A DNA stretch of 64,000 bases from Gonium pectorale (taxonomy: Eukaryota; Chlorophyta; Chlorophyceae; Chlamydomonadales; Volvocaceae): the NCBI GenBank assembly GCA_001584585.1, contig LSYV01000005.1, positions 137,340-201,339 on the forward strand, in the 5' to 3' direction. Of this stretch, positions 47,502 to 57,237 are shown one piece after another. How positions within the stretch are numbered: the stretch's first letter is position 1; each line of letters opens with the position of its first letter. The position numbers were made by a program, and so were the translations under genes. Below the pieces are notes generated by a model. That model made no database searches. It had not been told where the DNA came from and was given only the letters and a program-made list of their open reading frames with translations.

Positions 47502-49991
47502 CTAATCAGCCCAGGCGCCGCCGAGCTTTCCCCCGGCCGCATTCGCCACGTCAATCAGCAGCTGCAGGCGCATGTCGTTGTGCGGCTGCGCAGCCCGGCC
47601 GCCCGCTGAGCCCTTCGGTTGTGCCGTCCGGCCTTGCTGTCGCCTGCAGGGCGCCAGGGCGGGTGCGGCTGCGGCGGGCACAGCACAGGCCTGTGACTGG
47701 GGCGCCGCGCCAGTTCCAGGTCCCGTCGGGCCGGCACTTACGGCTTCTGAGCTTGTTGCCCCGCCAGGTGGCGCGACTGGCAAGAGCCGCGGATCTGGAA
47801 CGAGCGGCGCCGCGCAGGATGCTTGCACGGGCAGCTGCGCCGTTCTTGGCGCAAACGCGGCAAAGGCCTGCGCAGACTGCAGAAGCAACTCCTCGCGGAG
47901 CACCTGATTTGAGGACTCACACCGCTGCAGCGCCTTGCGGAGCAAGTCTACCTCCCCAGCCAGCGCTGCGGCTGAGCTTATGAGCTGGGTGTTGTCTTCG
48001 TGCGCTGCCGCCAAGCTGGCCCCGGTTGCTTCCAGCTCCCCCTCACATGACCGCAACCGTGCCCATGCGGCGTGAAGGCTCTGTTCATGGAACGCGCGCT
48101 GCCGGTCGCAGAGGCGTTGCAGCTCGGCCAGGGCGCTGCACTCATTTGAAAGGCGCTTCTCGGCAGCTGCCACGGTCGCCGCTGCCTGACGGTCCCGCTC
48201 CGCCGCCGCAGCTCTCAGCGCCTCAATCTGCGCTTGCAGCTGCTGTCGGGATGAAGCCTCAAACTCGCGCGCTGTCAGGGCCTCCGCTTCATTGTTCAGC
48301 GCGGCGGCAAGCGCCTGTCCCTCTTTCCGTTCGGACTCCTCCAGCGCCGACCTAGCAGCAGCGAGCTGCCGCGTCAGCTCCTGCCTTTCTGCGTTTGCCG
48401 CACGTGCCACCTCCTCGGCCGCATCCAGCTGCGTGCGCAGGCCCATCATCCGCGCAGCGGCCACAGATCGTGCTTCGTCCGCCGACGCCCTCGCTGCTTC
48501 AAGGTCGCTGCGAGCCTGCTGCAAGTCGGTGCTGGTGGTCATGAGCTGTCCCGTCAGCACTTCCCGCTCGGCGTCTGCCTGGAGCGCGGCGGCATTGGCA
48601 ATGGCTATCCTGGTACGAAGCTTCTCCAGCTCTGTCGTTGCGCCATCAAGCTGCGCCTTTGCTGCCACGTGAGCGTCTTCGGCGGCATTTGCACGGTCGA
48701 GCGCTGAGGCACACGTCTGCTGCTCTGCTTCCAGGCGGGACAGGGCGCTGGCAAGCTGCGCCTCGAGCTCCACCCGCTCCTCGGCGACTTTGCGTGTGGC
48801 CGCATCGGCAGCTGCGGCGTCGGCTCGCAGCGCCTCGGCCTGTGCCTGCGCTGCCTCAGCGGCCCGGGCCTTCTCCGCAGCGTAGCTCTGCGCCGCTGCA
48901 AGCGCCTGACCCGCGTTCCGCCGGGCCTCCTCCAATTCCGACCTAACAGCGTCCAGTTGCCGCTCCAGCTCTTGTCGGTCAGCAACGGCGGTACGTGCAG
49001 CCTCCTTGGCCGCATCCACGTCAGCACATAGAGCCGCTGACTTTGCCATCAGTGCCTCTAGTGTTGCGGTGACTACAATTTGCGTACTCTCAGCCGCCGC
49101 GATGCTCTCAAGTGCTGCTGCAAGTTGGGAACGAACCGCATCTAAGCACCTGTTAGCGGTGCCCAGGCCTGCCTCCAGCGCCTGCCGCTCATTGCATGCC
49201 TTGGCTTCAGCCGCATCTGCGGTTGCGATCCGCACACGCAGCGCCTCCAGCTCCACCTGAGCAACACCTAGCTGTGCGACGGCGGCATCGCGGTCGCCCC
49301 CGGCCGCTGCAGCGCCCTCCTGCGCTGTTGAAAGGGCGCGCTTTACATTCTCGTGTCTAGACTTTTCGGCAGCCAGCTCTGCTTCCAGCGCCTGCCGGTC
49401 CTGCTCAAGCTTGCACGAAAGCTCAGTGGCGGCTGCTAGATCCAGGGCCGCCACGGGCGGCGTCGTAGTGGCTTGCGGTCGCTGCTCGCGTGCCGCAATC
49501 GGGGCACTCCCGGCCACGGCGGCGGCACATCTCATCACCGCTACGTTCGTGCGCTCCTCCTCGCTGCCAGGCCCCACAGCACGCGGTTGCGACTTGGGAG
49601 CACGCTGATCGGCGGCGGCTGCGGCGGCCTCAGCTGATGCGGCGCCCCGCGCCTTCTGCGGCCGCCGCTGAAGCTCCGTGCCGAGTTGAGAAGCGTGCTG
49701 CTTGTCCGGAGCAGCCTGCCGTACTCCGGCCTCTTGGCGCCTGGGGTGAGGCATCCTTCCTTGAGCAGTAATGGATATGCCGGTAGTGCGATGACAAAAC
49801 AATGAGGTCGTTTGAGTCGTCGATGAGAATAGACAGGTAGTCGTGGCGCTGACGTCGCGTTCTTGTCCACTTGCCGGATAGGAGGCTTTACCCAAGCTCT
49901 GACACTGCTCCAGCCCAACTTCAGGATCCGATTCATAGTCAGAGTCAATGTCCGAGAACTCTGAGTGGCTATCCTGAAGTCTTCGTTTCAT
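47502..49991 (-). CDS. Long coiled-coil protein, function unknown
   Basis: Single open frame of 829 residues. Residues 1-200 are polar and of mixed composition, with an acidic patch (SDIDSDYESDPEVG). About 200-680 is an almost continuous alanine/glutamate/leucine coiled coil built of similar 40-70-residue blocks (for example ERQELTRQLAAARSALEESE and DRQELERQLDAVRSELEEAR, which are clearly duplicated). The C-terminus is Pro/Gly/Ala-rich and ends GGKLGGAWAD. Such proteins occur in basal bodies, flagella and myosin- or golgin-like scaffolds, but nothing here decides. An intron between about 49895 and 49765 (donor GTAAAG) is possible. No other exon is needed. Confidence 0.75.
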   Translation of the reverse strand: MKRRLQDSHSEFSDIDSDYESDPEVGLEQCQSLGKASYPASGQERDVSATTTCLFSSTTQTTSLFCHRTTGISITAQGRMPHPRRQEAGVRQAAPDKQHASQLGTELQRRPQKARGAASAEAAAAAADQRAPKSQPRAVGPGSEEERTNVAVMRCAAAVAGSAPIAAREQRPQATTTPPVAALDLAAATELSCKLEQDRQALEAELAAEKSRHENVKRALSTAQEGAAAAGGDRDAAVAQLGVAQVELEALRVRIATADAAEAKACNERQALEAGLGTANRCLDAVRSQLAAALESIAAAESTQIVVTATLEALMAKSAALCADVDAAKEAARTAVADRQELERQLDAVRSELEEARRNAGQALAAAQSYAAEKARAAEAAQAQAEALRADAAAADAATRKVAEERVELEAQLASALSRLEAEQQTCASALDRANAAEDAHVAAKAQLDGATTELEKLRTRIAIANAAALQADAEREVLTGQLMTTSTDLQQARSDLEAARASADEARSVAAARMMGLRTQLDAAEEVARAANAERQELTRQLAAARSALEESERKEGQALAAALNNEAEALTAREFEASSRQQLQAQIEALRAAAAERDRQAAATVAAAEKRLSNECSALAELQRLCDRQRAFHEQSLHAAWARLRSCEGELEATGASLAAAHEDNTQLISSAAALAGEVDLLRKALQRCESSNQVLREELLLQSAQAFAAFAPRTAQLPVQASCAAPLVPDPRLLPVAPPGGATSSEAVSAGPTGPGTGAAPQSQACAVPAAAAPALAPCRRQQGRTAQPKGSAGGRAAQPHNDMRLQLLIDVANAAGGKLGGAWAD

Positions 49992-51696
49992 CCCGGGCCT
50001 TGGCCTCGCCGTCAGCGTCTCGTCCGTCTCTTTGGCCTGGTGTCGTTCTTAGGGGCCACCGTGAGACGCTTGCTCAGCTGCACGGACGGCAAGGGGTGAG
50101 CCCGTGTGGGCGGTATCAGGAACAGGAGAGCGATGGGGAGAGGCTCCCCTCAAGAGGGCCGAGTTCAATCGAGGCAAGCCTTTAGTTGCCATCCGTTTCA
50201 GCGCAATGCCCTTTCCTATTTAATTTGACTCTTACAGCACGAGCTAGCCCGCGCAGCTGGCCCTTCTGCCTGGTACCAAGTTTCCTGGAACCTACATCCA
50301 GAATTGCGCCCCAGCCTACCTTACCTAAGGCCAATCGGACGCAGCAGTACATAAGCGGACACGCCAGCGACGTCAGCGGGACAGCCACGTCGACGCCATC
50401 AGCGGTGTTGCGCGACTGTCGGCACCCCGCAAAGCTCCCTGGCTAGGATTTTTCTCGCTCTATAGAGCGATGAGCCACTTTTAGTCCTAGAAGAGATCAC
50501 GGTTGGACGCGAAGCACAGTGATGGGCGTCAGCGTTCAATAGGGTTTTCGGTCTTAAGCCAAATAACTTGAAGTAGATAGGGGATTATTTGGGGCTTGGG
50601 TGCAAAGAAGGCCCCGAAGGGAAGGCGGTTTGCGCCGACGTTCTCGTTCCCGAATCCTGGCTGTCGGATCCATTTTTGCGCAACAAATTGCTGTTGGCTC
50701 AAGCTTGGCGTCTCGGCTTCTGCCCATACGACCAGCTTGGCTTTAGCTCTTTCTTTCGGTTTGCCATTTGGGGCACTAAAGAGACAAGCACCTTGAAGTC
50801 GGCTTGGTTTGGGTTATTGGGTGCAGCGCTAGTCATGTCTCTAACAAGCAAGAGCTCTTGCCAAAGCGATGTGCCCCCGTAATGGGCGTGAGCTTCTCCG
50901 GCGTTGGCATGCCCCCCGCGCAACCCCACGTGTAAGTACATGTGAGTCAGCAGAAGTGGCCTGCCCCAGCCATAACGACAAAACCATTGCGTCTTCGTGT
51001 GGATCGCCCTATGAGCAACCTAAGGATGGCATCAGGCATCTGCACTGCGTTCAGGCGGAGTTATACTCGCACCGCACATACCGGCCACCAACCGCAAAAT
51101 CCCCACGAATACGCAAGCATGCAGTGCTCGGGACCTACCGCGGACCCCTATCACGCAGGGTCTTAGAAAGAAAATAATGTATACCGGTATGCTTGAGTAT
51201 ACGTTAGGGCACGCCCGCCCAGAAAAACTGCAAGAACGGTTATTTTTAGTGCTTATCTGAATAAACATTGCTTGCGGCCTACGCATGAGCATGCGCACAA
51301 CGCAGCGTATACACATATATTATATGACGTAAACATGGGGCTAACAAATCGACAAATCATCAAAATGTAATTGCACTTCCAGCTCAAACTCTGCTACAGT
51401 TGTTGTACACAACGGCCCAGTTCTTCGTCCCACCGTGAGGCCCCTGGGTCTCGACGTCGCCACGCATATACACATGCAAGGTGCATATAGCCTTGTAGCT
51501 CCACGCGCCGCACAGCGGCACCCTACGTGTAAGACTGAAACGTCCCTATGCAGTCGAGCTGATAGGTGACAATTGATGGTGCAGCTAGCTAAGCAAGGCA
51601 TGCAGGTGCTCGGCAAATGTCCGCCAAAGCAGCTCGCCCCGGGCACCATGCCACCATCAGGTCAGGGTAACACTACAAGAAGCAGCGGGCAGGCCG
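49992..51696. other. Spacer, partly AT-rich
   Basis: About 1.7 kb between two minus-strand genes. The part from about 51170 to 51400 is the most AT-rich stretch of the window. No gene is seen; the right part should hold the 3' UTR of the folate transporter gene and the left part the promoter of the coiled-coil gene. Confidence 0.6.
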
Positions 51697-54600
51697 CTAA
51701 TCCCCATCGCCCATGCACCCAGGGCACTCCGCACCCCCCCAGCCGCACGCCACACACTCGCCACAATCATCTTCGCTTCCTGGCAAGGAGCCCCTCCCTC
51801 CCGTGGGCCGCGGCTGCGACGCCGCAGCTCCAGCCCGCATGCGCTCGGGCACTTCTGGCAGCGAACCCCACGCAGTGCTGCTGTGAGCACCTCCCACCCT
51901 TTGGCTGCGCAAGGCGCTGCCGTCGTCAGTCGGACACCCATAGCCACTCGGCGTCAGCTGCGGCATTTCAGCAGGGACGCTTTCGGTCCGTCCTCGTCCT
52001 CGCGCCCGAGACACCTCCCCGGCCTCCGCGAGCTCCACGTTCGTCGTCATGACCACAGACCCCGCCCGCGTCAGTGACAGCGGCGCCAACGAGCCCTGTT
52101 GGCTGCGCGCCTGCGAGGCGTCAGCCGCCGCGATGGCGGATGCCTCCGCCGTCCTGGAACCTGGGCCCCAGCCGCCGCCTTCCAGCTCCTCGCCTTCCCA
52201 CCAGGGCCCGTTCGCTGACTGCGGCCCAACCAGTTGCGGCCCTCGTTGGTGCCGCAGCCGGCGGGCGGTGTAGCGGCCGCCTGCTGCGTCGTCCTGTCCG
52301 TGAACGCCGGGCCAGGCCTCGGGAAGCGCCGGTGCCAACAGCTGCGTCCAGGCGTCACCGCCCTCGCCGGCGTGCAATCGCCGCCACAGCAGGTGCTGCC
52401 GTCGCCTGTAGCGCCGCTGCGCCGCCGCGGAGTGCACGCCCGGCTGCAGCGCGCGCATCGTCGAGGAGGCAGTCGTTGACACAGCAGCAACGGGAACGGG
52501 AACCGGAATCGCCTCCACGGCGCCGGTCCCCGCCTCCAATGGCACCTCCGCCGCCTCCGCAGGCCCGGCCTCCGCCGCTGCGTCTGCGTCCAAGCTGACC
52601 GGCACGCGCGCCAGCAACGGCAGCGGCAAAAGCATGGCTGCGTCGCACAGCGCCACCAGCGCCGGCAGCTGCTCGAAGCTGCCCGCCTCGCCGCCCACCC
52701 CAAAGGCTCCCATCAGCACCGCACCGCCCGCAAAGCGCACGGCCTCCGCCATGTTCAGCAGCGACATGAGCGTGGCAAACATGGTGGCCTGGAGGAGGGA
52801 GAGGGAGGGACCGAGTCAGGATTTAAAGGGACGGGACGTTGGTGCGAGCGCCCAGCACCATCTGCCGTGCAGCGTACAGGACGCAACAGGTATCGTAATC
52901 CACATGTCGGCGAAGTCCGCAACCCCGCCACAGCGTCCCTCACCTCGAGGCCCTTGGGGCACAGGCGAGCCGCCAGTACCAGCGTGGGCATGGCCATGAC
53001 ATTGGCGATGACTTGCGTCATGACGGAGCCGCCCAGCACGAAGAGGTGGTCGTCAAGGCCGAGGTACTGCAGAGGAGGGTTCGGCGTGTGTGGAAAGTCA
53101 CGCCTAGCTCATGGGAGCGGTAGAGGCATAAGTCAATCCCCTGCCGGGGCGACACGGGAACCCTTCGAGCGCACTCTACATTCAAGGCATTTTCGGTCTC
53201 TCACATCAGTGCTACACGGCACTTGAACGGACAGGACCCAGGCCCAGGCTCCATGTGCTGCCGCCCGCTCCGCGTGGCTGCCTCGCCCCACCCTGCTCCC
53301 CCGCCCGCCTTCCTGCCCCACCGTGTTGGCGCGGGTGACCAGCAGCAGGTCGGTGCTTCGCAGCAGCACCCCAAGCAGCGTGCCCCACATCAGCAGCGAG
53401 CGCAGCGGCACCGTCTTGAACAATGTCTGGTACAGCACCACTCCTGCAGGCGGGGAGCCGGAACGGGGATTGCAGGCGAGGAGCCGGAACCGGGGTTGAG
53501 GAAGATGATTTCCTAACGCACTGAATGTATCAGCAGACGCACACATGCGCAGGGACCCATCATACCAGCGACTGTTACGCGCATGCCCCGCTCACCCGCG
53601 AGGCTGGCCAGGGCTCCCGCCAGCTGCACCCCGCCCAGGAAGGCGGGAGTGAAGCCTAAAGTCTCCACCTGCCAGAAGAAGACCGCGTCGTCCGCCGAGG
53701 GCGTGGCGGACAGCAGCACAAGGAAGGAGACCGGGCCCGCGATGGAGGGAGCCGAGAGGGCAGACCACAGGGCCGACCCGTGAGACGCCAGGCTGGCGCG
53801 TGCGGCCGAGGCGGAGGCCGCAAGCTCGGCCAGACGTTGCTGTGGGCTCAGGGCACGCTCATGGCCATTGCTGGCCATGCTGCGGCCGAGGTTGCTGCTG
53901 TGACTGCTGTGGCTGCTGTTCTTGCTGCCGCGGGAGGAGCGCCAGGCGCGGTTGTCGCTGATGCAGCTGGTGCTGCAGGGCTCGTGGCCGTGGCGGTCGC
54001 CGTGCGGTCGCAGCTCGATATGGGGTGGCAGCGAATGGGATATCGATGACCCACGAACTTCCGAGTGCGCTGGAGCGACTACCTTTGCCGTTGTACCGGT
54101 ATGGTGGTGGGTAAGCCCAGGGGTACAGGCGGGGGCCGTCACGGAGGCTGCGCTGCTGGTACGCAAGCACTCCTGCGCGTGCGCCTCCGCCTCCACCGGC
54201 GCTTCGGGGACGTATCTGTACCGGCTGCTGTCCGACGTGTCGCTCCCGTGGCTCCCGCTGCTTGTGAGCTGCGGGACCTCAGGTCCAAGAGCCTCCGCCG
54301 CGCCGTCCATTGAGCGCTCCTCGTGCACCAAGAGGGAGGCGGCCCCAATCAGCAGCGGGAAGGCCGCTGTGAGGGCGAACACCAACCTGCGAGAGGACCA
54401 TGTGCTCAAGTGTCAACCATTGGTTCGTGTGTCACGCCTACAATTCATAATGTGCAAGGTCCATGCGATGAGGCTGCAGAGAGGCTGCCCAGGCGCCATG
54501 TTAGGCCCCGTCCGCACCATTCAGGCGAAACAGGGCCATAGATACGCCGGCCGTATCCCTCCAGCAGCCGAGCCCCAGGCCACCGTTCCAGAAGGCCTGA

Positions 54601-56290
54601 TCGCCAGCCTCATGGACCCAACCCTGCCTCCACCTCACTTGGGTCCCTGGCACTGCACAATGGACCCGCTGACCGCCGCAGTGGCCACCTGGCCCACCGC
54701 GTAGGAGGCCCAGCACAGGGACTGCAGGCTGCCCGAAGAGTCCTGCACTCAATAATTGGAGGCAAGGAGGCGGATCGAGAGGGAAGGCAGAAGAGATTTG
54801 AGAACAGGTCATCCGGCCAGGACTCCAAGCCGGTGCGGGTGACGAGGGCATTGAGCAAACCCACATGCAGCCTCAATACCCGCACGAAGAGGGGAACGTT
54901 TAGCCTGTACTCAGCACACGGGCCGAGATGCAACAGGCGACCGGGCCGGCTTCTGGGCTTCCGCAGTTCGCCGCTTCGGAGCGACTCGTAAGCTCTTTCA
55001 GTACACGGGTTTGCTCGTCCCTGAACATTCCACCCCACCTGCTGCTCGTCGCGCGCGCGCTCCACCACCATCGAGTCGACCACCACGTCGCTGAGCGCGC
55101 CCGCCCCGCTGCAGCACATGAGCGCGGCCAGCGTGGTGGACATGGAGGGCGCGCCCAGAGCCATATAGCTCCAGGAAAGGGAGGCTGAGTGCGGGAGGGG
55201 AGGAAGGGGGCGCAGATGAGATGGGTCGCGCGCTATGAGCGTGGAAACCACGTCGTGTCACGGAAGCCCCGCTTGGCGACCGTGGGGCATGCTCGCGTGC
55301 ATATTGCCTCAGTAACCTTCCCGCTTTTCCGTGGCTTGCCTGAACACATCGAGCCCGGCTACACTTAGCTCATCTGAGAGCCCAATCCCGGTGTTTCTAC
55401 ATCGACGGGTTACCCATGCGGTAGTACAGGGCTCGCTAATACACCGGTACCCAAGGCCGCACCTGTTGCGCTCGCCAGGAGCAAGTAGCTCCTTCTCCGG
55501 TACCCCCACAGCGGTATGCTGTCTGAGAGGAAGCCCAGTAGAGGCTTCGCCATCCATGGTAGGCTGGCGAATGAGAGCAGCAAAGAGACCTGTGGCGATC
55601 ATAGGGCGGGGGAAGGCAGAGGAGCGCCTACGTGTCAAAGGGGTTGCTTCAGGTGCCAATTCTGTGCCCATACACGTGTTGCGTTCACCAATGCTCGCCT
55701 CCCCCGCGGCGCGCCGTGTGTTACGGGGGCCGCCGGATGTAATACTGAAGGACCACATATACACGATACTGTGGGCCAAGATTTCCGTGAGGAGGGTTCG
55801 ACAGCTGGCCCGCCTGCCCCCACCTGCGCGGGAGACGCGCCCAGCTCGTCCTTGAGGAAGTATTTCTCGGCGAGCCACGCGACGTCCGTGAGACCCTGCA
55901 CAGGAGACCCGTCACCATCGAGCACATTTTGGTACAGGGTTTACTAATGCTGTCCCGCGCCCGAGTCTGCGTTGACCGGAGGCTCCTAACTGACAAGTAA
56001 CTTGCCTGGACGAGGTACACCAAGCTCATTGCAATCAACGCCGGTTCCTGGCGGAGCGAGTTTACAAGCGCGGCATTTTTCCGGAAATGCTCGGGAACGG
56101 CAAATTGGGGTGTCGAAGTAGATGGGCTGACATCTGTATCAATCGGCAATTGACTGCTTCCAGCGGCCGGTAGGGAAAGGCGCGGCACGGGGTGTCGGAA
56201 TGGCCTCCTTCTAGGCACCCTTGCTGGGCATGTCCAGGTAGCGTTCCGGCAGGGCGCTTTTGCAATTGCCTCCTTGAGGCAGCAGACCAT
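51697..56290 (-). CDS. Folate-biopterin transporter (FBT/BT1 family)
   Basis: Membrane carrier for folates or pterins; plant members sit in plastid or vacuolar membranes. Exons: 56290-56006, 55895-55824, 55589-55463, 55184-55039, 54742-54639, 54386-53596, 53443-53322, 53066-52944, 52788-51697; sum 2,862 nt (953 aa), phases correct. The first intron begins GC (CAG|GCAAGT), the rest GT. Family signs in order: EPALIAMSLVYLVQGLTDVA, SLPWMAKPLLGFLSDS with GYRRRSYLLL, ALSDVVVDSMVVERARDEQ, LQSLCWASYAVGQV, LVFALTAAFPLL, DDHLFVLGGSVMTQVIANVM, MPTLVLAARLCPKGLEATMF. A Ser/His-rich loop of about 190 residues (exon 6) splits the halves, and about 300 hydrophilic residues follow the last span, ending in CGECVACGWGGAECPGC. 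Both are longer than in typical members. The start at 56290 gives a basic N-terminus that may be a plastid transit peptide. Confidence 0.9.
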
Positions 56291-57237
56291 GCTGCTACAG
56301 AAGCGTAGCCCTCAGAAAGTGCGCAATTGACTGTCAGAAGAAGGTGTGAGCGCTACACGAAATCAAGGTTATCCAGTTGTTGATTGTGCTGTCGCTGTGT
56401 TGCGGGATGTGCATAAATGAATGGTCTGTCGAATTCCAGTTGCATGCTCCCAACTACGGCACGTTACGGAAGCTACGTCTTTGTGCTATTCTAGCTTCAC
56501 TTACGCAAGTCGCACACTGCTTCCAAGACTGAAAGTATTTCTTCAACCTTTGGCACTTTGGGTGCCCTCGATTCTATAGCACCACAGAACCAACGCATCT
56601 GCGCTTGTCAACCAGTGAACCCCCCTGCGCAGCTGGTGAGTGAAAGCACGCCCGGTTTGGGAGCATGGATTTGGGGGCCAACCGTCGGAAGAGCAGGCGT
56701 CGCGGGCCCCTGCGCTCCTGGGGCGCCGCTGTATGCCGTGTTGAGTTGCTGATTATCATTGAGAGGCCTCTGGTGCAGCCCTGATATTGCTTATGGGCCC
56801 AGGGTTCTTGACATCGACTGCCTCGACGGATGCACTGCCCTTTCGCAGGCTAACCCGTTCCGCAGTGAAGACAATCATGCTTTCCTTGCAATATGGTTGG
56901 GGGCGCTTCATTTGTATTGCTGCTGCCCAACCAACCAAAGTCCCACGTCACCCTGACGTGCCGGCGACGCCCTCGCTCCCATGCCACATGTGCTTTCCTA
57001 TGCTCGCCCTTGTCACCCTGTCCGCTTCCCCCTTGCCATCTGAGCCGACATCAACTGGCCTTCACTTCCAGGGAGCTGCAACCGCTCTCCACCACGCGCG
57101 GCATTCCCCTTCCTGTCCACGTAGGTGCACAGTCTGTCTGGGTGCTCTCCCCAGTCGTCAACTTCGTGTACGGCGTGCCCCCCTACCCTGTCCGAGGCCC
57201 GCCCCACTTATTGGCAGCCTGCAACGGGCAAGCCATC
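56291..57237. other. Divergent promoter region between FBT and DAO genes
   Basis: About 950 bp holding the 5' flanks of two divergent genes. The frame of the DAO gene is open upstream to 56893 (MVGGASFVLL), so part could be additional N-terminal coding sequence or a leader. Confidence 0.55.

Noticed and set aside
47501..47983. Plus-strand continuation of the 46595 frame
   Set aside because: From 47502 it is antisense to the coiled-coil gene and explained by its codon bias.
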